NCBI RefSeq assembly: GCF_014201355.1 | Contig: NZ_JACHEG010000002.1 | Span: forward strand, 1,426,001-1,490,000 | DNA: 64,000 nt | DNA from: Aliirhizobium wenxiniae | GTDB lineage: Bacteria > Pseudomonadota > Alphaproteobacteria > Rhizobiales > Rhizobiaceae | Reading direction: 5' to 3' | Part shown: one piece after another, positions 58,241 to 64,000 of the stretch | Position numbering within the stretch: position 1 is the stretch's first letter | Layout: the number at the start of each line of letters is the position of its first letter | The notes under the pieces: generated by a model | Seen by the model: only the letters and a program-made list of their open reading frames with translations | Database searches by the model: none | What the model was told of the DNA's origin: nothing | Translations under genes and position numbers: made by a program

Positions 58241-59155
58241 TCAAGCGCATTTCACGGTATTTTCCGTCATGGTCAGTTCCGTCAGTGCTTTCCTCAACAC
58301 TTGTCCGGAACGATCTAGTAATTCTCTTGCCGTATCCGCATCGGCGGCGCCTGCGGCCAGCAACACGGCAATCTTGACCGATCCATCCGCCTGGCCAAAC
58401 CATTCCCTGGCCTCGTCGAAACCGATGCCGGCAATCTCGGCCACCATGCCGGCGGCGCGGATGCGCAGTTTCTCGTTATCGGCGCGCAGATTGACCATAT
58501 GGCCGTCATGCACATGGCCAAGCCTGACGGCGGCAAGCGTGGACAACATGTTGAAAGCAAGCTTCTGGGCCGTGCCGGCACCCATCCGCGTGGAGCCAGC
58601 CACCACTTCCGGCGGCGTCTCAAGCAATACGGAAACATCCGCGCCGTCGAACAGGCGGGCACCGGGATTGTTGGCGATCGCCACGACCTTTGCGCCGCGG
58701 CTGCGGGCGATTTCGGCAATCTTTACGACATAAGGGGTGGAGCCGCTGGCGGAAACGGCGAGCACGCAATCGCCCTGCCCGATAACCGCAGCATCCGTTT
58801 CAGCCAAAGCCACATCGTCTTCCGGAGCGCCCGGCATTTCGCCATGGCTCGACAGGCCGCCGGCCAGCAAAAGCACGATCTGCTCGCGGGGAATGCCGTA
58901 GGTTCCCGGAAGCTCTAGCGCATCGGCCATGGCCATCAAGCCCGAACTGCCTGCAGCGGCATAAACGAGCTTTGCCCCCGAACGAAGAGCATCGGCCACG
59001 AGCTCAGCAGCGTCGGCCAAAGCCGGGATGGCCGCGTCAACCGCGCGTGCCGCTTCCTGCTGGCCGGATGCCAGAAGCGCGAGAACATCCTCCGGCGCTC
59101 GCGTATCGAGGCCTTCCGCTTTCCCGTGCCTGGCTTCGGTGGCTTTTTGGCTCAT
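58241..59155 (-). CDS. murQ: N-acetylmuramic acid 6-phosphate etherase
   Basis: A 304-residue SIS-domain enzyme that splits the lactyl ether of MurNAc-6-phosphate to give GlcNAc-6-phosphate and D-lactate. Signature features are LVYAAAGSSGLMAMADALEL, LAGGLSSHGEMPGAPEDDVA (catalytic Glu region) and GSTRMGAGTAQKLAFNMLST. ATG 59155 with GGGAGAAACGG upstream is chosen over one fourteen codons earlier. It is the first gene of the leftward transport operon and is divergent from the kinase gene, sharing the operator region. Confidence 0.95.
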   Translation of the reverse strand: MSQKATEARHGKAEGLDTRAPEDVLALLASGQQEAARAVDAAIPALADAAELVADALRSGAKLVYAAAGSSGLMAMADALELPGTYGIPREQIVLLLAGGLSSHGEMPGAPEDDVALAETDAAVIGQGDCVLAVSASGSTPYVVKIAEIARSRGAKVVAIANNPGARLFDGADVSVLLETPPEVVAGSTRMGAGTAQKLAFNMLSTLAAVRLGHVHDGHMVNLRADNEKLRIRAAGMVAEIAGIGFDEAREWFGQADGSVKIAVLLAAGAADADTARELLDRSGQVLRKALTELTMTENTVKCA

Positions 59156-59179
59156 CCGTTTCTCCCTCTGACTAAAATG

Positions 59180-59196
59180 ATGCCAAAAAAATACCA
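59180..59196 (-). promoter_or_regulatory. GntR-type operator, murQ side
   Basis: ATGCCAAAAAAATACCA, reading on the minus strand as TGGTATTTTTTTGGCAT. It is 16/17 identical to the site at 59325-59341 and is placed in opposite orientation, about 25 bp before the murQ start. It consists of two TGGYAT-like half-sites spaced by five T. Confidence 0.65.
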
Positions 59197-59324
59197 ATTG
59201 TCCAGCGAGAAATTAATAAACGTTACCACGCAAGGCTGCATCAATCCGATTGAGCGCTAAAACATTAGGAAAATCGGCCTGTTACGCTTGAAATTCTTGA
59301 TCCGTTCATTTCTCCCTTGGTAAA

Positions 59325-59341
59325 TGGTATTTTTTTGGTAT
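59325..59341 (+). promoter_or_regulatory. GntR-type operator, kinase side
   Basis: TGGTATTTTTTTGGTAT: two TGGTAT direct repeats separated by five T, about 20 bp before the kinase start codon. The second copy at 59180-59196 is inverted. One operator before each of two divergent operons that contain a GntR gene points to autoregulation and joint control. Confidence 0.65.
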
Positions 59342-59361
59342 CATCCGCATCGGAGGTACCA

Positions 59362-60249
59362 ATGACGGGTTACATTCTCGGGATAGATGGCGGCGGAACG
59401 AGTTGCCGGGCGGCGCTGGCCGATCAGGCCGGCACCATGCTCGGCCGCGGCAAGAGCGGTGCGTCCAATATCCTGACCGATCCTGATACCGCACTCAGGC
59501 ATATTACCGAGGCGGCAAGGCTTGCCTTCGAGGATGCGGGGCTGACAGCGGATCTCGGTTCGGCATCGGCCATTCTCGGGCTTGCCGGCAACAATGTCGG
59601 TGATGCCGTCGGTTATGTGACGGCACGGCTGCCCTTCAAAGCTTCGCAGATCGTTTCCGATGGCGTTATCGCGCTGCAGGGTGCGATCGGCGACGAGGAT
59701 GGTGCGATCGGCATCGTCGGAACCGGAACCGTCTACATCATTCGCGACCAAGGCCAGTTCAAATCCATAGCCGGATGGGGTTTTCAGGTCAGCGATCTCG
59801 GCAGCGGCGCAAGGCTCGGCCAGCTGGCGCTGCAGGAATCGCTGCTCGCTTTCGACAAGATCCGGCCGATGAGCGCTCTGACTGAGGCCATCCTTCAAGA
59901 ATTCGATGGCAATCCCGAACTGATCGTCGATTTCGCACGGTTGGCAAAGCCGGGTGATTTCGGCCGCTACACGCCGAAGGTGTTTGAATTCGCGGGCCGG
60001 AACGATGAAACCGCGCTGCGCATTCTGAAGGCAGGCGCAAACGGCGTCGACGAAGCGCTCGATGCAGTCAGCGCGGTTACCGGAGCCAAGGGCAAACTCT
60101 GCCTGCTCGGCGGTCTGGCGCCGCTTTATCCGCCCTATCTCTCCGAACGGCACCGGATACGTCTTTCCGAGCCTCGCGCCGATGCGCTGACGGGTGCTGT
60201 CGAACTGGCCGTGAAGGCTTATGCGGGCAAGGCGGAGATGCGCGCATGA
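59362..60249 (+). CDS. BadF/BadG/BcrA/BcrD-family amino-sugar kinase (GlcNAc/MurNAc kinase-like)
   Basis: A 295-residue ASKHA-fold kinase. Phosphate-1 loop ILGIDGGGTSCRAALADQAG, phosphate-2 region GIVGTGTVYIIR, and GLAPLYPPYL. Members phosphorylate GlcNAc, and MurK-type members phosphorylate MurNAc as well. Being divergent from murQ and coupled to nagA suggests it makes MurNAc-6-P and/or GlcNAc-6-P. ATG 59362 with CGGAGG five bases upstream is chosen. It overlaps the GntR gene by four bases. Confidence 0.86.
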   Translation: MTGYILGIDGGGTSCRAALADQAGTMLGRGKSGASNILTDPDTALRHITEAARLAFEDAGLTADLGSASAILGLAGNNVGDAVGYVTARLPFKASQIVSDGVIALQGAIGDEDGAIGIVGTGTVYIIRDQGQFKSIAGWGFQVSDLGSGARLGQLALQESLLAFDKIRPMSALTEAILQEFDGNPELIVDFARLAKPGDFGRYTPKVFEFAGRNDETALRILKAGANGVDEALDAVSAVTGAKGKLCLLGGLAPLYPPYLSERHRIRLSEPRADALTGAVELAVKAYAGKAEMRA

Positions 60250-61010
60250 GCGATACGCTGACCGCCATCCTGCCGCTCGACGGCCTGCAATCTGCAGGTT
60301 CCGGACCGCTTTACCTGAAACTGCGCCAGAGCCTCGAAGAGGCCATTCTTTCAGGCAAGCTCGGTCACGGCGATGCGCTGCCGGCCGAACGGGATCTTGC
60401 CGATTATGCCAATGTCAGCCGTGTCACGGTGCGCAAGGCGGTCGACGATCTGGTCAAGGACGGGTTGCTTACGCGCAAGCACGGGTCCGGCACGTTCGTC
60501 GTCAAGCCGCTGTCGCGCGTGGAACAGCCGCTCACCAAGCTTACCTCGTTTACGGAGGACATGGCGCGGCGCGGCCTCATCTCCCGTTCCGAATGGCTGG
60601 AACGTGGGCTGTTCCATCCGTCGCCGGAAGAGATGATGATGCTGGGCCTCGCCCCCGGCACGATGGTGGCGCGGATCGGCCGCCTGCGTTTCGGCAACGA
60701 CATGCCGCTGGCAATAGAGCGAGCCAGCATTTCCGCCGAATTCCTGCCCGATCCGACCTCGCTCACCGGTTCGCTTTATGCCGAGCTGGAGAAAAAGGAT
60801 GCGCGGCCGGTGCGCGCCATCCAGCGGATTTCCGCCACCAACATGAAAAAGACCGATGCCGGGTTACTGGAAGTGCCGATCGACGCCGCCGGCCTTTCGA
60901 TCGAGCGGGTTTCCTATCTGGCATCCGGCCGAGTGGTGGAGCTGACGCGCTCGCTTTATCGCGGCGACGCCTATGATTTCGTGGCCGAGCTTTCGCTCGG
61001 AGAAAACTGA
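60246..61010 (+). CDS. GntR/HutC-family transcriptional regulator of the amino-sugar locus
   Basis: A 254-residue regulator. The winged helix (about 20-90) has GDALPAERDLADYANVSRVT followed by VRKAVDDLVKDG; the effector-binding UTRA domain occupies about 110-250 (EMMMLGLAPGTMVARIGRLR, GRVVELTRSLYRGDAYDFVA). Related NagR/DasR/NagQ-type repressors sense GlcNAc-6-P or GlcN-6-P. It probably binds the two TGGTATTTTTTTGG sites and controls both divergent operons. It overlaps the kinase stop and is 18 bp before the SIS gene. Confidence 0.92.
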   Translation: MSDTLTAILPLDGLQSAGSGPLYLKLRQSLEEAILSGKLGHGDALPAERDLADYANVSRVTVRKAVDDLVKDGLLTRKHGSGTFVVKPLSRVEQPLTKLTSFTEDMARRGLISRSEWLERGLFHPSPEEMMMLGLAPGTMVARIGRLRFGNDMPLAIERASISAEFLPDPTSLTGSLYAELEKKDARPVRAIQRISATNMKKTDAGLLEVPIDAAGLSIERVSYLASGRVVELTRSLYRGDAYDFVAELSLGEN

Positions 61011-61028
61011 CAATTCGAGGATTGCAAG

Positions 61029-62051
61029 ATGCTGACCCATATGCGCCAGGAGATCAACGAGATACCGGAAGCGGCGGCTCGGCTGCTCGACCGATCGGCT
61101 GCCGACCTTGCCAAGGCGGGTAAGGCACTTCGCGAGAAGGATCCGGCATTTCTCGTGACAATCGCACGCGGCTCTTCCGATCACGCCGCAACCTTCATCA
61201 AATACGCGATCGAACTGACCGCTGGCCGGCCGGTCGCTTCGCTCGGACCATCGCTTGCTTCGATCTATGGCGCCGACCTCAAGCTTGGCGGCGGCGCGGC
61301 AATCGCCATCTCGCAGTCCGGCAAAAGCCCGGATATCGTCGCCATGGCTGAAGCGGCAACCAGGAGCGGTGCAGTAACGGTGGCGCTCACCAACACGCTT
61401 CCCTCACCGATCACGCAGGCTTCGCTGCATGCGGTCGATATCAATGCCGGGCCCGAACTTGCTGTCGCGGCGACAAAATCCTTCGTCAATTCGATCGTTG
61501 CCGGACTTGCGCTCCTGTCGGAATGGACGGGCGACGATGCGCTCAAGGCTGCGGTTCGCGCCCTGCCGGACCATCTGGCAAAAGCCGTCACGCTCGACTG
61601 GAGCGAATTTGCCGGTCAGCTGGGTGACGCGGAATCGCTCTACATGCTCGGCCGCGGCCCGGCGCTGGCGATCGCAAGCGAGGCGGCGCTGAAGTTCAAG
61701 GAAACCTCCAACATGCATGCAGAGGCCTATTCCGCGGCAGAGGTGCTGCATGGGCCAGTGGCCTTGGTGGAAGACAAATTCCCGGTATTGGCCTTTGCCG
61801 CGCGTGATGCGGCCGAGGCTTCGATCGTCGAAATCATCGACAGCCTTGCCGGCAAGCGGGCTCTGGCCTTCGCCACATCCGGCGAAGTGAAAGCCGCCAG
61901 TAAGCTGCCTTTCATCGCGACCGGCCATCCGCTGACCGATGCGCTGGCGCTGATCGTACCGTTCTATGGTTTCGTCGAGGCGTGGTCCCGCTCGAAAGGC
62001 TTCAACCCCGACCAGCCTGCAGCTTTGAAGAAGGTCACGGAAACGCTATGA
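61029..62051 (+). CDS. SIS-domain glucosamine-6-phosphate deaminase/isomerase-like protein (NagB-II type)
   Basis: A 340-residue protein with two SIS domains: TIARGSSDHAATFIKYAIEL and SQSGKSPDIVAMAEAATRSG in the first, LGRGPALAIASEAALKFKET and AEVLHGPVALV in the second. It corresponds to the isomerase half of GlmS, without the glutaminase domain, as in NagB-II/AgaS enzymes that deaminate GlcN-6-P to fructose-6-P. A nagB of the classical type is not present, so this is likely the replacement. The stop overlaps nagA by four bases. Confidence 0.9.
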   Translation: MLTHMRQEINEIPEAAARLLDRSAADLAKAGKALREKDPAFLVTIARGSSDHAATFIKYAIELTAGRPVASLGPSLASIYGADLKLGGGAAIAISQSGKSPDIVAMAEAATRSGAVTVALTNTLPSPITQASLHAVDINAGPELAVAATKSFVNSIVAGLALLSEWTGDDALKAAVRALPDHLAKAVTLDWSEFAGQLGDAESLYMLGRGPALAIASEAALKFKETSNMHAEAYSAAEVLHGPVALVEDKFPVLAFAARDAAEASIVEIIDSLAGKRALAFATSGEVKAASKLPFIATGHPLTDALALIVPFYGFVEAWSRSKGFNPDQPAALKKVTETL

Positions 62052-63205
62052 CCCAGCAAAAGGCTCTCATCGGCAAGCGTATCTTCGATGGCTCGGACTG
62101 GCATGAAGATGCCGCCGTCGTTTTCGAAGGCGGAAAGATTACGGGCATTCTTCCGGTCGATCTGCTCTCTGCGGAGATGGAAACGATCGAGGGTGGCGAG
62201 ATCATCGCACCGGGCTTCATCGACCTGCAGGTCAACGGCGGCGGTGGCGTGCTTCTCAACGAGGAGCCAACCGTCCAAGGCATCGCAACGATCTGCGCAG
62301 CGCATGCCAAATTCGGCACGACGGCGCTTTTGCCGACGCTGATTACCGACACGTTCGAGATCACCAGCCGCACGGTCGCGGCCGGGATCGAGGCGAAGAA
62401 ACAGGGCATTGCCGGTTTCCTCGGCCTGCATCTGGAAGGTCCGCATCTTTCGCTTGCCCGCAAGGGCGCACATGATCCGGCGCTGATCCGGCCGATGGAA
62501 GATGAGGATCTCGACCTGATCCTTTCCTGCGGCGAGGCGCTCGACGCGCTGATGGTGACGATCGCGCCGGAAAGCGTGTCTCCCGAACAGGTCAACACGC
62601 TTGCACGCGCCGGCATCACCGTCAGCCTCGGCCACACGGAAGCCAGCTACGATACGGCCCGGCTCTATGCCACGGCAGGCGCCCGGACCGTTACCCATCT
62701 GTTCAACGCCATGAGCCCGCTTGGTCACCGCGAGCCGGGCATGGTCGGCGCGGCGCTCGACACGAGAAACCTGCATGCCGGTCTGATCGCAGACGGTATC
62801 CATGTGCATCCGGCAGCGATGACGGCCGCCCTGCGCGCCAAGAACGGGCCGGGAAAGATCTTTCTCGTCACCGACGCCATGTCGCCGATCGGTACCGACA
62901 TGACATCGTTTACCCTCAACGGCCGGGAAATCCTGCGCCATGACGGCCGCCTGACGCTTGCGGACGGCACGCTTGCCGGCGCCGATATCGACATGGCTGC
63001 CTGTGTGCGGCTGGTTCACGAGACGCTCGAACTTCCGCTCGAAGAAGCACTGCGAATGACCTCGCTCTATCCGGCGGATGCCGTGCAGATTGCGGATAAA
63101 AAGGGATCGCTCAAGCCCGGGTTCGATGCCGATTTCGTGGTGCTGGATGCCAGCCTTCACACGCAAAGCACATGGATTGGCGGCGTCAGCGTCTATCAGG
63201 CTTGA
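62048..63205 (+). CDS. nagA: N-acetylglucosamine-6-phosphate deacetylase
   Basis: A 385-residue amidohydrolase that removes acetate from GlcNAc-6-P to give GlcN-6-P. It shows PGFIDLQVNGGGG, HLEGPHLSLARKGAH, LGHTEASYDTA with a metal-binding His, THLFNAMSPLGHREPGMVGA, and VTDAMSPIG with the catalytic Asp. The start at 62048 overlaps the previous stop. It is the last gene of the kinase-gntR-SIS-nagA operon. Its stop abuts that of the convergent kinase gene. Confidence 0.96.
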   Translation: MTQQKALIGKRIFDGSDWHEDAAVVFEGGKITGILPVDLLSAEMETIEGGEIIAPGFIDLQVNGGGGVLLNEEPTVQGIATICAAHAKFGTTALLPTLITDTFEITSRTVAAGIEAKKQGIAGFLGLHLEGPHLSLARKGAHDPALIRPMEDEDLDLILSCGEALDALMVTIAPESVSPEQVNTLARAGITVSLGHTEASYDTARLYATAGARTVTHLFNAMSPLGHREPGMVGAALDTRNLHAGLIADGIHVHPAAMTAALRAKNGPGKIFLVTDAMSPIGTDMTSFTLNGREILRHDGRLTLADGTLAGADIDMAACVRLVHETLELPLEEALRMTSLYPADAVQIADKKGSLKPGFDADFVVLDASLHTQSTWIGGVSVYQA

Positions 63206-64000
63206 TCAGATCATCAGAAAAGTAACGCGTACCTTGAGGCCTCTGCCTTCTGAGCCATCTTCGAGGCCGAGGCTTGCGCCGTGCAGCCGGGCGATTTCGT
63301 CCACGATCGGAAGGCCAAGCCCGGTTCCCGGCCGCCCCTGGCCGCTTGTATCGCCCCGCTCGAAGCGCCTCAGCACGGTTTCGCGGCGTTCGGGCGGAAT
63401 GCCCGGTCCGTTATCCTCGACCTCGACAAAGGTCGCGCCCTGCTGCGTCCCAACACGCACCGTCACCTCGGCACCCGCCCCGGCATAGAGCAACGCGTTG
63501 GAAACCAGATTTTTCACCAGCTCACCGATCAGGATGGGTTCGACGACCGCCATCACCTCCCCCTCTCCTTCGAAACCGAGATCGATGCCTGCTTCGGCGG
63601 CGCGCGGCACATGCTCGGCAGTTACGGTGCGGGTCAGATCGACCAGATCGAGCTGGCGCATGGCGGTCGAACGGCTGGCAGCGTCGATGCGGGCCATGAG
63701 GAGAAGCTGGGCAAGGATACGCTCGGCGTCGCCTACGGCTTCATCCGCCTTTTCCGCCGCCTGCTGGACTTCACCGAGATTGCCCGAACGTCTGGCAAGC
63801 GTCAGCTGGGTGCGGACAATGGCAAGCGGAGTGCGCAGCTGGTGGCCGGCATTGCCGGTGAAATGGCGAAGCGCATCGAGCGCGCCTTCGAGCCGGACCA
63901 TGAAGGAATTGACGGTATCGACCAGGCCTTGCACCTCGTTCGGAACGCGTTCGGTTATCGGATGCAAGTCATCGGGGCTGCGCTCGGAGAGTGCTTCGCT
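63206..64000 (-). CDS. Sensor histidine kinase, C-terminal part (runs off the window)
   Basis: The last 264 codons; the frame continues past base 64000. An end-of-HAMP linker (LVDTVNSFMVRLEGALDALR) leads to the phosphoacceptor H box FTGNAGHQLRTPLAIVRTQL, then N box LVKNLVSNALLYAG, G1 DNGPGIP, F/G2 RFERGDTS...GTGLGLPIVDEIARLHG. It is a classical two-component HPK. The sensor domain and response regulator lie outside the window. In some rhizobia, similar TctE-like kinases control carboxylate uptake, but nothing here supports a ligand. Confidence 0.92.
   Translation of the reverse strand, partial: SEALSERSPDDLHPITERVPNEVQGLVDTVNSFMVRLEGALDALRHFTGNAGHQLRTPLAIVRTQLTLARRSGNLGEVQQAAEKADEAVGDAERILAQLLLMARIDAASRSTAMRQLDLVDLTRTVTAEHVPRAAEAGIDLGFEGEGEVMAVVEPILIGELVKNLVSNALLYAGAGAEVTVRVGTQQGATFVEVEDNGPGIPPERRETVLRRFERGDTSGQGRPGTGLGLPIVDEIARLHGASLGLEDGSEGRGLKVRVTFLMI

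Noticed and set aside
61964..63166. 400-codon minus-strand frame opposite nagA
   Set aside because: Antisense shadow of a clear deacetylase gene with conserved motifs.

Overview
The window is chromosomal DNA of a Rhizobiales bacterium, most probably Rhizobiaceae (Rhizobium, Neorhizobium or Agrobacterium group). Evidence seen in the sequence: an EPSP synthase of the CP4-like class II type, the order SRP RNA-dnaX-ybaB with recR close by, the overlapping set rimP-nusA-ylxR then infB, aroA-cmk-rpsA, an alphaproteobacterial heat-shock promoter before dnaK, two RIME-like palindromic mosaic elements and two three-hairpin RNAs with CCTCCTCCC loops (alpha-r14/'cuckoo' type). GC content and codon use look even throughout. 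I see no phage, insertion sequence, integrase, CRISPR array or defence island; this is mostly core chromosome with modest accessory patches.

Layout. 1-6.3 kb: the end of an M20 peptidase, then dnaJ, dnaK and a bifunctional penicillin-binding protein on the minus strand. 6.5-8.3 kb: a run of small orphan proteins. 8.3-11.6 kb: a YbaK-type deacylase, sRNA copy 1, a cold-shock gene, LtrA and SlyX. 11.6-20.4 kb: a globin-coupled chemoreceptor, recF-moeB-GNAT, a hydroxyacid dehydrogenase, an SH3 protein, an adenosine-kinase-like gene, an AEC transporter and a membrane cytochrome c. 20.6-24.9 kb: kdsB-pheA, a VOC protein with its WYL regulator, and nudC with a HIT gene. 25.0-31.5 kb: SRP RNA, dnaX-ybaB-lysE, a PagL-like barrel, a MOSC protein, recR and a lytic transglycosylase whose 5' end carries a RIME-like element. 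31.5-39.8 kb: a GNAT, an MFS exporter and the rimP-nusA-ylxR-infB translation/transcription operon. 39.8-45.7 kb: kduD, exbB-exbD-tonB, an Ldh-family dehydrogenase, sRNA copy 2 on the minus strand, and RNase D. 45.9-52.4 kb: a large unrecognised protein, aroA-cmk-rpsA, a FYDLN-acid protein and tRNA-Ala(GGC). 52.8-63.2 kb: an amino-sugar locus. 63.2 kb to the end: a truncated sensor histidine kinase.

The amino-sugar locus is the most coherent functional unit. Leftward it reads murQ, binding protein, two permeases, a Gfo/Idh/MocA oxidoreductase and an ATPase. Rightward it reads a BadF-type sugar kinase, a GntR/HutC regulator, a SIS-domain GlcN-6-P deaminase-like protein and nagA. Two almost identical 17-bp sites in inverted orientation lie between the divergent arms, one just before each first gene, and are the likely operators of the linked GntR protein. 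I infer a regulon for importing and catabolising MurNAc/GlcNAc-type sugars, such as peptidoglycan or chitin fragments.

Other points: RNA structures next to translation-machinery genes (a terminator-like hairpin in the rimP leader, a Shine-Dalgarno hairpin at infB, a hairpin before rpsA), Gly at position 100 of the CP4-like EPSP synthase, and a RIME-like element read in frame in front of a signal peptide. I found no convincing wholly new system. The best candidates for follow-up are the sRNA pair, the RIME-altered lytic transglycosylase and the MurNAc/GlcNAc regulon.
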